Shown: positions 1 to 8,854 of the stretch, one piece after another
How positions within the stretch are numbered: position 1 is the first letter of the stretch
Layout: each line of letters starts with the position of its first letter
Assembly (NCBI RefSeq): GCF_040610475.1
Contig: NZ_JBEXMJ010000005.1
Span: 328,479 to 392,478, forward strand
DNA: 64,000 nucleotides
Origin: Actinopolymorpha sp. NPDC004070
Lineage (GTDB): Bacteria; Actinomycetota; Actinomycetes; Propionibacteriales; Actinopolymorphaceae
Direction: 5' to 3'
Program-made: the position numbers and the translations under genes
The notes under the pieces: generated by a model
Database searches by the model: none
Told to the model about the DNA's origin: nothing
The model's input: only the letters and a program-made list of their open reading frames with translations

Positions 1-58
1 CGTCAGAGAGGCCGAACCGGGGCACAACCAGCGGCCGGTGAGGGCGTACTGAGTGACC

Positions 59-90
59 GCGGGTGGTGTCCGCCCCGAGACACCACCCGC
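59..90 (-). terminator. Hairpin downstream of the hbhA-like gene
   Basis: A perfect 12-bp stem (59-70 pairing with 79-90) encloses an 8-base loop, 37 bases past the stop of the minus-strand hbhA-like gene. There is no clear T-tract, as is common for actinobacterial terminators, so the role is inferred from position and stem strength. Confidence 0.55.
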
Positions 91-126
91 GTCGACCCGC
101 CGGACGGGAGGCGGAGCCGCGTGGGC

Positions 127-888
127 TCAGCTGCTGGTGCTGTTGGTCGTGGGAGCCGACGACGTGCTGGCCGTGGTCGTCCCCGTCGTGGTGTTGCTGC
201 TGGCCGGGCGGGCCGCGCCGGCCGGCGCGGTCTTCGACGCGCTGGTGGTGGACTTGCGGCCGTTGCCGGCAGAGCCCGAGGAGTTGGCGCGGCCCTTGCT
301 CGCCGCGGCCCGCTTGCGGGTCGTCGACTTGCTCGCGGTCCGCGTCGACTTCGACGCCGTCGTGGTCGAACGGCCGGCCGACTTGCTCGCCGACTTCTTC
401 GCCGTCTTCTTCGCGGTCGACGAGGTGCCGGCGGACTTGGTGGCCGAGCGGCCGGCCTTCTTGGCCGCGGTGGTCCGGCCGCCACGCGCGCCGGCGGCCG
501 TGCGCTGGATGGTCCGGCCGTTCTGGCCGCGCAGGTGGCTCACGACGCCCTCACCGCGCTCGATCAGGTCGTCGTAGGCGTCGCCTGCGGACATCCACAT
601 CGCCTGCATGGCCGACTGCGCGCGGCCGGAGATGCCCTTGGCCTGCTCGCGAATGTCGCTGGTGGCGCTGCGAAGCACCACCCCGAGGGTGTCGGCGCCC
701 TCTTCGATCCGCACCTGCATGCGGTCGGACACCTCGGCCGGGTCGGTGGTCTCCAGCGAGGAGATCTTGCTGGAGGCCATCTTGGAGATCTCGCGGATCT
801 TCTCCACTGCCAGGTCGCCGGCACCGGCCAGCACGTAGAGCGGGGTGATGGTCTCGTTGAGGTTCTTGTTGCGAGTGGTGCGGGGCAT
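127..888 (-). CDS. Heparin-binding hemagglutinin (HbhA)-like protein
   Basis: This is a 253-residue protein in two parts. The first ~125 residues are a predicted amphipathic helical region beginning MPRTTRNKN. The tail from about residue 135 is rich in Lys, Ala, Ser, Thr and Arg (AAKKAGRSATKSAG, STAKKTAKKSASKSAG). Mycobacterial HbhA has the same plan: a coiled coil plus a Lys/Ala-rich heparin- and DNA-binding tail. The start at 888 has an excellent Shine-Dalgarno (AGGAGGA) that lies inside the end of the preceding XRE gene, so the two are probably translated together. The XRE/hbhA gene pair matches Rv0474-Rv0475 of Mycobacterium tuberculosis as I recall it. Adhesin, DNA-binding or lipid-body roles are all possible; the sequence does not decide between them. 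Confidence 0.75.
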   Translation of the reverse strand: MPRTTRNKNLNETITPLYVLAGAGDLAVEKIREISKMASSKISSLETTDPAEVSDRMQVRIEEGADTLGVVLRSATSDIREQAKGISGRAQSAMQAMWMSAGDAYDDLIERGEGVVSHLRGQNGRTIQRTAAGARGGRTTAAKKAGRSATKSAGTSSTAKKTAKKSASKSAGRSTTTASKSTRTASKSTTRKRAAASKGRANSSGSAGNGRKSTTSASKTAPAGAARPASSNTTTGTTTASTSSAPTTNSTSS

Positions 889-889
889 G

Positions 890-1318
890 TCAGTCCTCCT
901 GACGGGCGTGACGTACAGCCCGGTTCTGGGTAGTGCTCTCGCGTTCCGGCTCACTGGTCTCTTCCTCGTCGGCCTCACGGCGAAACGACGAGTAGATGTC
1001 GAGCAGGACCCGCTTCTGGCGTACCGAGAGAATTGGGTCGGCGTGAATGGCCATCTCGACCGAAATGTCCTGCTCGCCGTCACCCTCGGTGGGGTCGAGC
1101 AGTCCGGCCCGGACGTAGAGAACCTCCGCGGAAACTCGCAGCGCCTTGGCCAGCTGCTGGAGCACCTCGGCGGACGGCTTGCGCACGCCGCGCTCGATCT
1201 GGCTGAGATAGGGATTGGACACTCCGGCGAGGTCGGCGAGCTGCCGCAGGGAGAGCTCGGCGTTGCGCCGCTGCTCCCGCACGTAGTCACCGAGAGTGCC
1301 GATAGACCGGACCTTCAC
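890..1318 (-). CDS. XRE-family helix-turn-helix regulator
   Basis: A 142-residue DNA-binding protein. A Cro/CI-type HTH occupies about residues 10-65 (ELSLRQLADLAGVSNPYLSQIERG), followed by an acidic and then basic tail of about 70 residues. The start is GTG at 1318. The stop at 890 lies one base before the start of the hbhA-like gene, which indicates a two-gene operon. A large imperfect inverted repeat directly upstream (1322-1359) is a natural candidate for its autoregulatory operator. The family and its pairing with an HbhA-like gene are well supported; the target genes are unknown. Confidence 0.85.
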   Translation of the reverse strand: MKVRSIGTLGDYVREQRRNAELSLRQLADLAGVSNPYLSQIERGVRKPSAEVLQQLAKALRVSAEVLYVRAGLLDPTEGDGEQDISVEMAIHADPILSVRQKRVLLDIYSSFRREADEEETSEPERESTTQNRAVRHARQED

Positions 1319-1321
1319 GTC

Positions 1322-1359
1322 GCCAGTGTGCTTGCAAAAGCTAGCAAGCGCAAACTGGC
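1322..1359. promoter_or_regulatory. Inverted repeat upstream of the XRE/hbhA-like operon
   Basis: GCTTGC (1330-1335) and GCAAGC (1344-1349) form a perfect inverted repeat with an 8-base centre. GCCAGT (1322-1327) and ACTGGC (1354-1359) extend it with a two-base offset. It begins four bases upstream of the XRE start codon, so it would overlap the promoter. It is probably an operator for the XRE protein (inference). Confidence 0.5.
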
Positions 1360-1425
1360 AGCAAATATGAGTCGCGAACTCCGCGATTCACCGAACGCGC
1401 AGACCCCTGGCGGGCGGTCGACTGC

Positions 1426-2406
1426 TCAAAGACCCACGGCGCGGATCTCACCGACCGGGATCCCGCCGCCGGTCAGCACGGCGTGCGCCTGGTCCCCCAC
1501 GGCCGGATTGGTGACGCCCAGCCGGCGCAGCACCGCGGCCATCACCACCGGGCGCGCCCGCTGGCCGCCGTCCTCGATCTTCAGCGCGACCGCCCGGCCG
1601 TCCGGAAGCGCGACCGCGTAGCAGGCCTCGGCCCCACCCTTGGCGAACAGCCCCGGCGTCGCGCCGATCAGCGCCGCCTCGTCCCGGGTGCTGCCGCTGA
1701 CGTACGCCGGGTGGGCGCGGACCGTCGCCACGAGCCGTCCCTCGGGCGAGCCCTCCGGTGCCCGCACCATCGCCTGGAACGCCCGGGCCAGGCCGGTGAG
1801 GCTGAGCGCGAACAGAGGTGCGCCGCAGCCGTCCACCCCGGTGTGCGCGACCTTCTCCGCCGCCAGGCGTTCCACCGACTCCCGGATCGCCTTCTGCAAC
1901 GGGTGACCGGGGTCGAGGTAGGTCTGCGTCGGCCAGCCGGCCGCGACGCAGGTGGCGAGCATCGCGGCGTGCTTGCCGGAGCAGTTCATGGTCACCCGGG
2001 CGGGCCCCCCGCCGGCCCGGACGAGCGTGTCCCGAGCGGCCACGTCGGCCGGCCAGTCGGGCGGACAGCGCAGGTCGTCCTCGGTGAGCCCGGCGCCGGC
2101 CAGGATCCGGCGTACGCCCGCGACGTGGAACTCCTCGCCGGAGTGGCTCGCGGTGGCCAGCGCCAGCAGCTCGCCCTCGAGGTCCAGGCCGCTGTGCAGC
2201 ATGCCGGCCGCCTGCATCGGCTTGTTGGCAGAGCGGGGGTAGATCGGCGACTCCACGTCACCGACGGCGAGCGCGGTCGAACCGTCCGCGTCCAGCACCA
2301 CCACCGAGCCGTGGTGGCGGCACTCCACGAAGCCGGAGCGGACGACCTCGGCGAGGACGGGCAGGTGGGCGGGCTGCGGGGGCTGAGACGACATCAGGGA
2401 CGACAC
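1426..2406 (-). CDS. Asparaginase (L-asparaginase II family)
   Basis: A 326-residue protein predicted to hydrolyse L-asparagine to aspartate and ammonia in the cytoplasm. It covers the whole asparaginase II family (PF06089-like): the early [11 protein letters not shown] segment, the [12 protein letters not shown] motif, the [13 protein letters not shown] motif and the C-terminal [10 protein letters not shown] stretch. I chose GTG 2406 because a TAGGGT box (minus strand, 2415-2420) lies 8 bases upstream, a leaderless arrangement. An ATG at 2394 is the alternative; neither has a good Shine-Dalgarno. It is separated from the XRE operon by ~100 bases holding the inverted repeat. Confidence 0.88.
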   Translation of the reverse strand: MSSLMSSQPPQPAHLPVLAEVVRSGFVECRHHGSVVVLDADGSTALAVGDVESPIYPRSANKPMQAAGMLHSGLDLEGELLALATASHSGEEFHVAGVRRILAGAGLTEDDLRCPPDWPADVAARDTLVRAGGGPARVTMNCSGKHAAMLATCVAAGWPTQTYLDPGHPLQKAIRESVERLAAEKVAHTGVDGCGAPLFALSLTGLARAFQAMVRAPEGSPEGRLVATVRAHPAYVSGSTRDEAALIGATPGLFAKGGAEACYAVALPDGRAVALKIEDGGQRARPVVMAAVLRRLGVTNPAVGDQAHAVLTGGGIPVGEIRAVGL

Positions 2407-2471
2407 GAGGCCGCACCCTACCCCCGGCCGATGAGGACGCGCCCTGTCGCGGGCCGCCGCAGCTGCCGTGG

Positions 2472-3296
2472 CTACCGCGGCTTGACGTTGAGCAGGTCGC
2501 GCGCCTCGCCGGGCGACATCGCCGGCCGCTGGGCCAGCTCGGCGAGCCGGGCGGCCCGGGCGACCAGCTCGTCGTTGTGGCGTACAGGGCGGCCCCGGGC
2601 GAAGTTCAGTGTGTCCTCCATGCCGACCCGGAGGTGGCCGCCGCAGCTGAGGGCGGCCAGCGCGACCGGGAGGGTCGTCCGGCCGATACCGGTGGCCGAC
2701 CACGACGTCACTGCCTCCGGCAATGCCCGCACCGCCGCCACCAGAGTGGCCGTGTCCCCGGGCATCCCGCCCGGAACGCCCATCACCAGGTCCGCGTGCA
2801 CCCGGCCGCCGTACGGCAGGCCGTAGGTGTCCAGCAGCCGGTGCAACGCCGCCACGTGGCCGAGGTCGAACAGCTCGAACTCCGGGACGATCTCCCGCTC
2901 CTGGCTGAGCTCGTACAACCGGGTGACGAACGGCCACGGGTTGATGAACACGTCGTCACCGAAATTGACCGTGCCCATCGTGAGCGAGCACGAGTCGGGT
3001 TCGGCGTCCAGCACCCGCAGCCGGTCCTCGAGGGGGTCGGTGACCGCGCCGCCGGTGGACAGCTGGACCACCAGGTCGGTCTCGGCGCGTACGGCGGCCA
3101 CCGCCGCCCGCAGCCGGCCGACGTCGAGGGTGGGCCGGTGCTCGGCGTCGCGGATGTGCAGGTGGATCATCGCCGCCCCGGCGTCCTGGCAGCGCCGGGC
3201 GGTCTCGACCAGCTCCGGCAGCGTGGTCGGCAGGGTCGGACACGCCTCCTTGGTGGTCTCCGCCCCGGTCGGGGCGACGGTGATGAGGGTCGGCAT
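2472..3296 (-). CDS. Beta-keto acid cleavage enzyme (BKACE, DUF849 family)
   Basis: A 274-residue zinc enzyme of the BKACE/Kce family, which condenses a beta-keto acid with acetyl-CoA to give acetoacetate and a CoA ester. Visible marks are the HxH zinc ligands in IHLHIRD, the [10 protein letters not shown] segment, GVPGGMPG and the C-terminal [12 protein letters not shown] with another ligand and an acid. The substrate cannot be read from sequence; carnitine- and lysine-degradation intermediates are known for relatives. The ATG at 3296 is used; ATG 3305 is possible. It is divergent from dtd, with only 36 bases between the two starts. Confidence 0.85.
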   Translation of the reverse strand: MPTLITVAPTGAETTKEACPTLPTTLPELVETARRCQDAGAAMIHLHIRDAEHRPTLDVGRLRAAVAAVRAETDLVVQLSTGGAVTDPLEDRLRVLDAEPDSCSLTMGTVNFGDDVFINPWPFVTRLYELSQEREIVPEFELFDLGHVAALHRLLDTYGLPYGGRVHADLVMGVPGGMPGDTATLVAAVRALPEAVTSWSATGIGRTTLPVALAALSCGGHLRVGMEDTLNFARGRPVRHNDELVARAARLAELAQRPAMSPGEARDLLNVKPR

Positions 3297-3332
3297 GCAC
3301 CGCATCCTGACAGAGCCGGAACAATGGGGGCC

Positions 3333-3758
3333 ATGCGTGCGGTCGTCCAGCGTGTCAGCGAGGCCCGGGTGGTCGTCGACGGCGAGACCGTGGGCGCGAT
3401 CGACAAGCCGGGGCTGCTGGTCCTGCTCGGCGCGACCCACACCGACACCCCGGCGCTGGCGGAGAAGCTCGCCGGCAAGATCTGGGGGCTGCGGATCCTT
3501 CCCGAGGAGCGGTCCTGCTCCGACGTGGGCGCGCCGTTGCTGGTGGTCAGCCAGTTCACGCTGTACGCCGACACCCGCAAGGGCCGCCGGCCGTCCTGGT
3601 CGCAGGCCGCGCCCGGCGAGGTCGCCGAACCGCTGGTGGAGCACTTCTGCGCCGCACTTCGTGGCCTGGGGGCACACGTGGAGACCGGCCGGTTCGGCGC
3701 GCACATGGAGGTCTGCATGGTCAACGACGGACCGGTCACGCTGGTCATGGAGGTGTGA
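3333..3758 (+). CDS. dtd: D-aminoacyl-tRNA deacylase
   Basis: A 141-residue proofreading enzyme that removes D-amino acids from mischarged tRNAs. The family's markers are all present: the N-terminal MRAVVQRV, the [17 protein letters not shown] catalytic motif with its Thr, and the C-terminal [11 protein letters not shown], whose GP pair forms the chiral proofreading site. Length matches the usual ~145 residues. The start at 3333 has a G-rich Shine-Dalgarno; an ATG nine bases upstream is less likely. It is followed seven bases later by the adenylylsulfate kinase gene. Confidence 0.95.
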   Translation: MRAVVQRVSEARVVVDGETVGAIDKPGLLVLLGATHTDTPALAEKLAGKIWGLRILPEERSCSDVGAPLLVVSQFTLYADTRKGRRPSWSQAAPGEVAEPLVEHFCAALRGLGAHVETGRFGAHMEVCMVNDGPVTLVMEV

Positions 3759-3765
3759 GCAGTCG

Positions 3766-5049
3766 ATGAGCGAGCCTGAGCGTGCCGGCGCCGAAGTCCC
3801 GCGGTGGGCGCCGTCGCCGCGGGAGTACGACGACCTGGCGCTGGCCCTGGACGGCATCCTCGCCGAGGTCACCGTGGCGGCGCCGGCGAACGTCGCGTCC
3901 CGCGAGGACGCCACCCCCGAACTCGCCGCCGCCGAGCTCACCGACCTCGAGGGCACCCCGGTGGCCCGGCTGGACGTCACCGTCGCGGCGGAGACCGCGC
4001 CGGGTGCCTGGACGCTGACCGGGACCGTCACGCCGTTGCGCCCGCGCGAGGACGGCGTGTTCCGTCACCTGCACCGCAGTCCGGCGCAGGTGCGTGACAC
4101 GTTCGGCCCGGACACCAGGGTGGCGGCGGTCGTGGTGGACGCTCCGCTGGACCGGGCCGCGCTGGACCGGCTGGCCGGCGCGGTCGCCGGGTACGACGCG
4201 ACGGTGCTGCTCCCGCTGGTCGGCGCCGGCTCACCGCGGGGCGTCTCGGCGCACACGCTGGTCCGCGCCACCCTCGCCGCCGCCGAACTGCTGCCCGGGC
4301 AGCCGCTGGTCGTTCCCGTACCCCTCGCGGCTCGCGCGGACCCGGCGGCCGACCTCGCGCTCCGCGACCTGGTGGCCGGGGCGTACGGCGATCCGGTGCG
4401 GCTCCCGGACGAGGACGGTGGGGACGGCGACCGCGGCGGACACCCGGCGCCCGTCGCCGCGGCCCTCGGGCCCGCGACCCGGAGCGCCCACCAGCGGGGG
4501 CTCGTCGTGTTCTTCACCGGCCTGTCCGGCTCGGGCAAGTCGACACTCGCCCGCCGCCTGCACGACCTGGTGCTCGAACGCGGCGACCGTACGGTCACCC
4601 AGCTCGACGGCGACGTCGTACGCCGGATGCTGTCGGCCGGCCTCGGCTTCTCCCGCGCCGACCGCGAGGCGAACATCGCGCGGATCGGGTTCGTGGCCGC
4701 CGAGGTGGCCCGGCACGGCGGGCTCGCCATCTGCGCACCGATCGCGCCGTACGCCGCGACCCGGGCGGAAGTACGCCGGATGGTGGAGGCCGCCGGCGGT
4801 ACGTTCGTTCTGATCCACGTCTCGACCCCGCTGGCCGAGTGCGAACGCCGCGACCGCAAGGGCCTCTACGCCAAGGCGCGGGCCGGGCTCATTCCCGAGT
4901 TCACCGGGATCTCCGACCCGTACGAGCCGCCGGACGACGCCGATCTGGCCCTCGACACCAGCGACGTGACCGTGGAGGACGCCGTGGCGAAGGTCCTCGG
5001 CCTGCTCGACGAACGCGGCCTGCTCAGCTCTCCTCCGCCGACGCCGTAA
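3766..5049 (+). CDS. cysC: Adenylylsulfate kinase with an extra N-terminal region
   Basis: A 427-residue protein. From about residue 248 it is a full APS kinase, which phosphorylates adenylylsulfate to PAPS. The Walker A is GLSGSGKST (~251-259), then [16 protein letters not shown], the [16 protein letters not shown] helix, [12 protein letters not shown] and [10 protein letters not shown]. The first ~245 residues loosely resemble the ATP-sulfurylase fold of bifunctional PAPS synthases ([14 protein letters not shown]) but lack an HxGH-type nucleotide motif and a QxRN-type motif, so this part is probably non-catalytic. The gene lies 7 bases after dtd. Its last 26 bases overlap the convergent MFS gene. 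The kinase assignment is firm; the N-terminal role is unknown. Confidence 0.88.
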   Translation: MSEPERAGAEVPRWAPSPREYDDLALALDGILAEVTVAAPANVASREDATPELAAAELTDLEGTPVARLDVTVAAETAPGAWTLTGTVTPLRPREDGVFRHLHRSPAQVRDTFGPDTRVAAVVVDAPLDRAALDRLAGAVAGYDATVLLPLVGAGSPRGVSAHTLVRATLAAAELLPGQPLVVPVPLAARADPAADLALRDLVAGAYGDPVRLPDEDGGDGDRGGHPAPVAAALGPATRSAHQRGLVVFFTGLSGSGKSTLARRLHDLVLERGDRTVTQLDGDVVRRMLSAGLGFSRADREANIARIGFVAAEVARHGGLAICAPIAPYAATRAEVRRMVEAAGGTFVLIHVSTPLAECERRDRKGLYAKARAGLIPEFTGISDPYEPPDDADLALDTSDVTVEDAVAKVLGLLDERGLLSSPPPTP

Positions 5050-6376
5050 CCGGGCGAGCAGGCCGTCCGGACGGCTCCTCCGACGCCTCCGACCGGTCCC
5101 TGGTGAGGAGCGCCCGGGCCAGAATCCCGAGCACCACGCACCCGGCGACGACGGTCGCCATCGGCAAGGCCGAGCGCACCTGGACCGCGGTGACCAGCGG
5201 GCCTGCCAACGCACCCACCACGAACTGCAGCGTGCCGATCAGTGCCGATGCCGTACCCGCCATCTCCGGGTGCTGGGCCAGGCCGAGCGCCATCGCGTTC
5301 GGCCCCACCATGCCGAGGCTCGCCACCGCCACGAACAGCGGCAGCAGGACGCCCACCACTCCCCCGACCGACGTCGCGGCCGCGAGGACCAACAGGATCG
5401 CACCGGCCAGCGACGTGAACTGGCCGATCGCCAGCAGCCGGCGCGGGTCCACCTTGCGGACCAGCCGGCCGTTGGTCTGGGAGAACGCCATGAGCCCGAG
5501 GCCGTTCAGGCCGAACAGCACGCCGTAGAACTGCGGGCTGATCCCGAAGACCTCCTGGTAGACGAACGGCGAACCGGAGATGTAGGCGAACATCCCGGCG
5601 AACCCGAAGCCGCCGGCCAGCGCGTAGCCGAGGAACGACCGGTCGCGGACCAGGCTCAGATAGCTGTTGGCCGCGTCCCGGGCCCCGCCGTGACGGCGGC
5701 GCTCGGCCGGCAGGGTCTCCCGCAGTCCGAACACGACGCCGAGGAGCAGCACCACCCCGAACGCCGTCAGCACCCCGAACAGCATTCGCCACGAGCCCAG
5801 CCGTAGCAGCTGGCCACCCACGACCGGCGCCAGGATCGGGGCCAGACCGGTGACCAGCAACAGCAGCGAGAACAGCCGGGCGATCTCCCGGCCGGACACC
5901 AGGTCACGCACGATCGCGCGGGCGATCACGATCCCCGCCGCGCCGCCGAGCGCCTGCACCACCCGCCCGGCGACCAGCACCTCGATCGTCGGTGCGACGG
6001 CACACACCACCGAGGCGACGGCGTAGGTGCCGAGGCCAACCAGCAGTGGGCGGCGCCGGCCCACCGCGTCCGAGAGCGGGCCGACCACGGCCTGACCGAC
6101 GGCGAGGCCCACCAGCGCGGCGGTGAGCGTGAGCTGCAGCAACGTCTGGCTGCTGTGCAGCTCCCGCGTCATGTGCGGCAGCGCCGGGAGGTAGAGGTCG
6201 ATGGTCATCGGCCCCAGAGCGGTGAGCCCGCCGAGCAGGACGATCAGCATCGGCGCGATCCGGCGCCGGCTCTGGCCGGCCGGCTGATCGGACGGCTGGC
6301 CGGAGGCCCGATCGGCCTGCTGGTCTGCCGATCGATCGGCTGACTGGTCGGGCGGCTGGGTGGAGGCGGAGGACAT
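5024..6376 (-). CDS. Bcr/CflA-family drug-efflux MFS transporter
   Basis: A 450-residue inner-membrane protein with about 12 hydrophobic segments. It carries [13 protein letters not shown] early on and [14 protein letters not shown] between segments 2 and 3, both typical of proton-driven drug exporters of the Bcr/CflA group. The first ~40 residues are a low-complexity Asp/Gln/Ser-rich stretch built from near-repeats. A start at an internal ATG (6250, MLIVLLGG) would give the usual length of ~408 residues, so the annotated start is uncertain. The 3' end overlaps cysC by 26 bases in convergent orientation. The substrate is unknown. Confidence 0.85.
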   Translation of the reverse strand: MSSASTQPPDQSADRSADQQADRASGQPSDQPAGQSRRRIAPMLIVLLGGLTALGPMTIDLYLPALPHMTRELHSSQTLLQLTLTAALVGLAVGQAVVGPLSDAVGRRRPLLVGLGTYAVASVVCAVAPTIEVLVAGRVVQALGGAAGIVIARAIVRDLVSGREIARLFSLLLLVTGLAPILAPVVGGQLLRLGSWRMLFGVLTAFGVVLLLGVVFGLRETLPAERRRHGGARDAANSYLSLVRDRSFLGYALAGGFGFAGMFAYISGSPFVYQEVFGISPQFYGVLFGLNGLGLMAFSQTNGRLVRKVDPRRLLAIGQFTSLAGAILLVLAAATSVGGVVGVLLPLFVAVASLGMVGPNAMALGLAQHPEMAGTASALIGTLQFVVGALAGPLVTAVQVRSALPMATVVAGCVVLGILARALLTRDRSEASEEPSGRPARPVTASAEES

Positions 6377-6455
6377 TGTCAGCGCAGCAACCGCGGCCGG
6401 GCGGTTCTTCCGAGTTCCGTAGCAAAGCTCAGTATGCGGACACCCGCAGCGGCGT

Positions 6456-7796
6456 TCACGCTCGGACGAGCTTGGTCAGCAGCAGCGCCTCGGCCGCGCA
6501 GGCCCGGGCGAAGTCGCCGAGGTGCAGGCTCTCGTCCACCCCGTGCGCCCGGCAGTGCGGGTCGGCCACGCCGGTGACCAGGATGGCCGCGTCGGGGAAG
6601 GTCTCGGCGAACTCCGCCACGAACGGGATCGAGCCGCCGATCCCGATGTCCACCGGCTGGCGGTTCCAGACCTGCGCGAACGCCGCCCTGGCCGCGTCGT
6701 AGACCGGGCCGGATGCCTGCGCTGCGTAGGGCTGGCCGGCGTCACCCGGAGTCACGTCGACCTCGACGCCCCACGGCGCGTGCGTACGCAGATGCTCGGT
6801 CAGCGCCTTCATCGCCTGCGTCGCGTCGTCGCCCGGCGCGAGCCGGACGCTGACCTTGGCCCGGGCCACCGGCACCAGGGTGTTGGACGCGTCGGCGACG
6901 CGGGGAGCGTCGATGGCCAGCACGGAGGCGGTCGGCCGGGCCCAGATGCGCTCGGCGATGCTGCCCTCGCCGAGCAGGCGTACGCCGGGACGCATCGCGG
7001 CCTCGGCACGGAACCTCTCCTCGGGGTAGTCCACGGCCGGGGCAGGTGCGGTGCCCAGGCCGTCGACGGCGACGTTCCCCTCCTCGTCGTGCAGGGTCGC
7101 CAGCAGCCGGCACAGGGCGGTGAGCGCGTCCGGTGCGGCACCGCCGTAGAGCCCGGAGTGCACACCGTGGTCGAGGGCGCGCACCTCGACCACGCAGTCG
7201 ACGAGGCCCCGCAGGGTGGTGGTCAGCGCGGGGATACCGACGTCGAAGTTGGCCGAGTCGGCGAGCACGATGACGTCGGCGGCGAGCCGGTCGCGGTACT
7301 TCGCGAGGAACTCCCCGAGGGCCGGGGAACCGATCTCCTCCTCGCCCTCGACGAACACCGTCACCCCGACGGGCGGGCGGCCGCCGAAGGCCCGGACAGC
7401 GGCGAGGTGCAGGGCGATGCCGGCCTTGTCGTCGGCGGAACCGCGCCCGTAGAGGCGGCCCTCGCGTTCGGTGGGCTCGAACGGTGGGCTGGTCCACTGC
7501 GCCACCTCGCCGGTGGGCTGGACGTCGTGGTGCGCGTACAGCAGCACGGTCGGCTGGCCGGTGGGCGCCGGGAACTGAGCCACCACCGCCGGCTGGCCGC
7601 CGTCGACCTCGAGGATCTCCACGCTCTGCGCGCCCTCGGCACGGAACAGCTCGGCGGTGAGGTCGGCGGTGCGGCGTACGTCGGGCCGCGCGGCGGGGTC
7701 GGCGCTCACGGACGGGATCCGGATCAGCCGCTCCAGATCGTCCCGGACTGCGGGAAGCACGGCGCTGACGGCCTCGGCAGGGTCGATGTTGGTCAC
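6456..7796 (-). CDS. M20-family dipeptidase (zinc metallopeptidase)
   Basis: A 446-residue cytoplasmic peptidase. The two-metal site is visible in order: YAHHDVQP, the GRGSADDKAG bridging Asp, the EGEEEIGS catalytic and ligand Glu pair, and a final His near CRAHGVDE. The lid/dimerisation domain sits between. The GTG start at 7796 follows a TACGCT box by 8 bases, suggesting a leaderless transcript; upstream in-frame codons belong to a non-conserved extension. Relatives include succinyl-diaminopimelate desuccinylases, but the motif set fits the dipeptidase branch annotated in most actinobacteria. Confidence 0.88.
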   Translation of the reverse strand: MTNIDPAEAVSAVLPAVRDDLERLIRIPSVSADPAARPDVRRTADLTAELFRAEGAQSVEILEVDGGQPAVVAQFPAPTGQPTVLLYAHHDVQPTGEVAQWTSPPFEPTEREGRLYGRGSADDKAGIALHLAAVRAFGGRPPVGVTVFVEGEEEIGSPALGEFLAKYRDRLAADVIVLADSANFDVGIPALTTTLRGLVDCVVEVRALDHGVHSGLYGGAAPDALTALCRLLATLHDEEGNVAVDGLGTAPAPAVDYPEERFRAEAAMRPGVRLLGEGSIAERIWARPTASVLAIDAPRVADASNTLVPVARAKVSVRLAPGDDATQAMKALTEHLRTHAPWGVEVDVTPGDAGQPYAAQASGPVYDAARAAFAQVWNRQPVDIGIGGSIPFVAEFAETFPDAAILVTGVADPHCRAHGVDESLHLGDFARACAAEALLLTKLVRA

Positions 7797-7878
7797 GGTG
7801 CGCCAGCGTACGCCGCCGCGACGATGTCCGGCGTCTTCCCATCTGGACGAAGTGTGCACACGCCTTCCCCACTTACCT

Positions 7879-7909
7879 TAGGCTATTCCCACCGGGTAGA
7901 TAGGGAATA
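7879..7909 (+). promoter_or_regulatory. Promoter and operator-like palindrome of the TauE/SafE gene
   Basis: A TAGGCT -10-like box (7879-7884) is followed by TATTCCC (7884-7890) and its exact complement GGGAATA (7903-7909), separated by 12 bases. The palindrome would cover the transcription start, a typical repressor position. The regulator is not identifiable. Confidence 0.45.
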
Positions 7910-7929
7910 TCTGAAAGGTGGGCGCGCGC

Positions 7930-8841
7930 GTGCGCAAGCTCGTTCTTCTCGCGATCGTCGGGCTGGCCGCCCAGCTCGTCGACGGCAGCCTGGGCATGGC
8001 CTACGGCGTCACGTCGACCACGCTCCTGCTGGCCACCGGGGTGACGCCGGCGGCCGCGTCGGCGACCGTGCACCTTGCCGAGATCGGTACGACGCTGGCC
8101 TCGGGCGCCTCGCACTGGCGGTTCGGCAACGTCGACTGGAAGGTCGTCGGCCGGATCGCGGTCCCCGGAGCGATCGGCTCCTTCGCCGGCGCGACCTTCC
8201 TCAGCTCGCTGTCCACCGACGCCGCCGCGCCGGTGATGTCCGGCATCCTGCTGGCACTCGGCATCTACATCCTGATCCGCTTCACCGCCTGGGGCACCCC
8301 GCGCGGCCAGCTCGGCAAGCCGATACGGGCGACGTTCCTTGCCCCACTCGGCATCTTCGCGGGCTTCGTCGACTCCACCGGGGGCGGCGGCTGGGGGCCG
8401 GTGGCCACCCCCGCCCTCCTCGCCAGCGGCCGGATGGAGCCGCGCCGGGTGATCGGCTCGGTCGACACCAGCGAGTTCGTGGTCTCGGTCGCGGCGAGCC
8501 TGGGCTTCCTCATCGGCCTCGGCGGCGCGGGCATCCCGCTCGGCGCGGTGGCCGCGCTCCTCGTCGGCGGCCTGGTCGCGGCACCGATCGCCGCCTGGCT
8601 GGTCCGGCTCCTGCCCGGCCGCATCCTCGGCTCGCTGGTCGGCGGCGTCATCGTGCTGACCAACGTCCGCACCATCTTGAAGTCGGACCTGGTGGACGCC
8701 GCCGCCGGCACACGCAGCGTGGCCTACGTGATCATCGCGGTGCTGTGGGCGGGCGCCGTGGCGTGGTCGCTTCGGGCCTACCGTGCGGAGAAGGCCGAGC
8801 TCGACGCGGAGGTCGAGGAGTCGGCGCCGGTCGCGGCCTGA
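7930..8841 (+). CDS. TauE/SafE-family anion exporter (predicted sulfite exporter)
   Basis: A 303-residue membrane protein with about eight hydrophobic segments and two matching halves, as in the TauE/SafE (PF01925) family. Hallmarks are the QLVDGSLGMAYGV motif near the N-terminus and the FVDSTGGGGWGP motif in the second half. Members export sulfite, sulfoacetate or other organosulfur anions. I chose GTG 7930 because AGGTGG lies eight bases upstream; the GTG at 7918 sits inside that ribosome-binding site. It lies ~2.9 kb from cysC, which fits sulfur metabolism but does not prove it. It is convergent with recQ, with a 13-base gap. Confidence 0.85.
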   Translation: MRKLVLLAIVGLAAQLVDGSLGMAYGVTSTTLLLATGVTPAAASATVHLAEIGTTLASGASHWRFGNVDWKVVGRIAVPGAIGSFAGATFLSSLSTDAAAPVMSGILLALGIYILIRFTAWGTPRGQLGKPIRATFLAPLGIFAGFVDSTGGGGWGPVATPALLASGRMEPRRVIGSVDTSEFVVSVAASLGFLIGLGGAGIPLGAVAALLVGGLVAAPIAAWLVRLLPGRILGSLVGGVIVLTNVRTILKSDLVDAAAGTRSVAYVIIAVLWAGAVAWSLRAYRAEKAELDAEVEESAPVAA

Positions 8842-8854
8842 CGCGGACGACAGC

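Noticed and set aside
53-933. Long plus-strand reading frames opposite the hbhA-like gene
   Set aside because: They are Arg/Gly/Ala-rich shadows in high-GC DNA; the minus strand has the conserved protein, the Shine-Dalgarno and the terminator.
2827-3764. In-frame extension upstream of the APS kinase start
   Set aside because: It runs through dtd in another frame and is not conserved; ATG 3766 fits the 7-base spacing after dtd.
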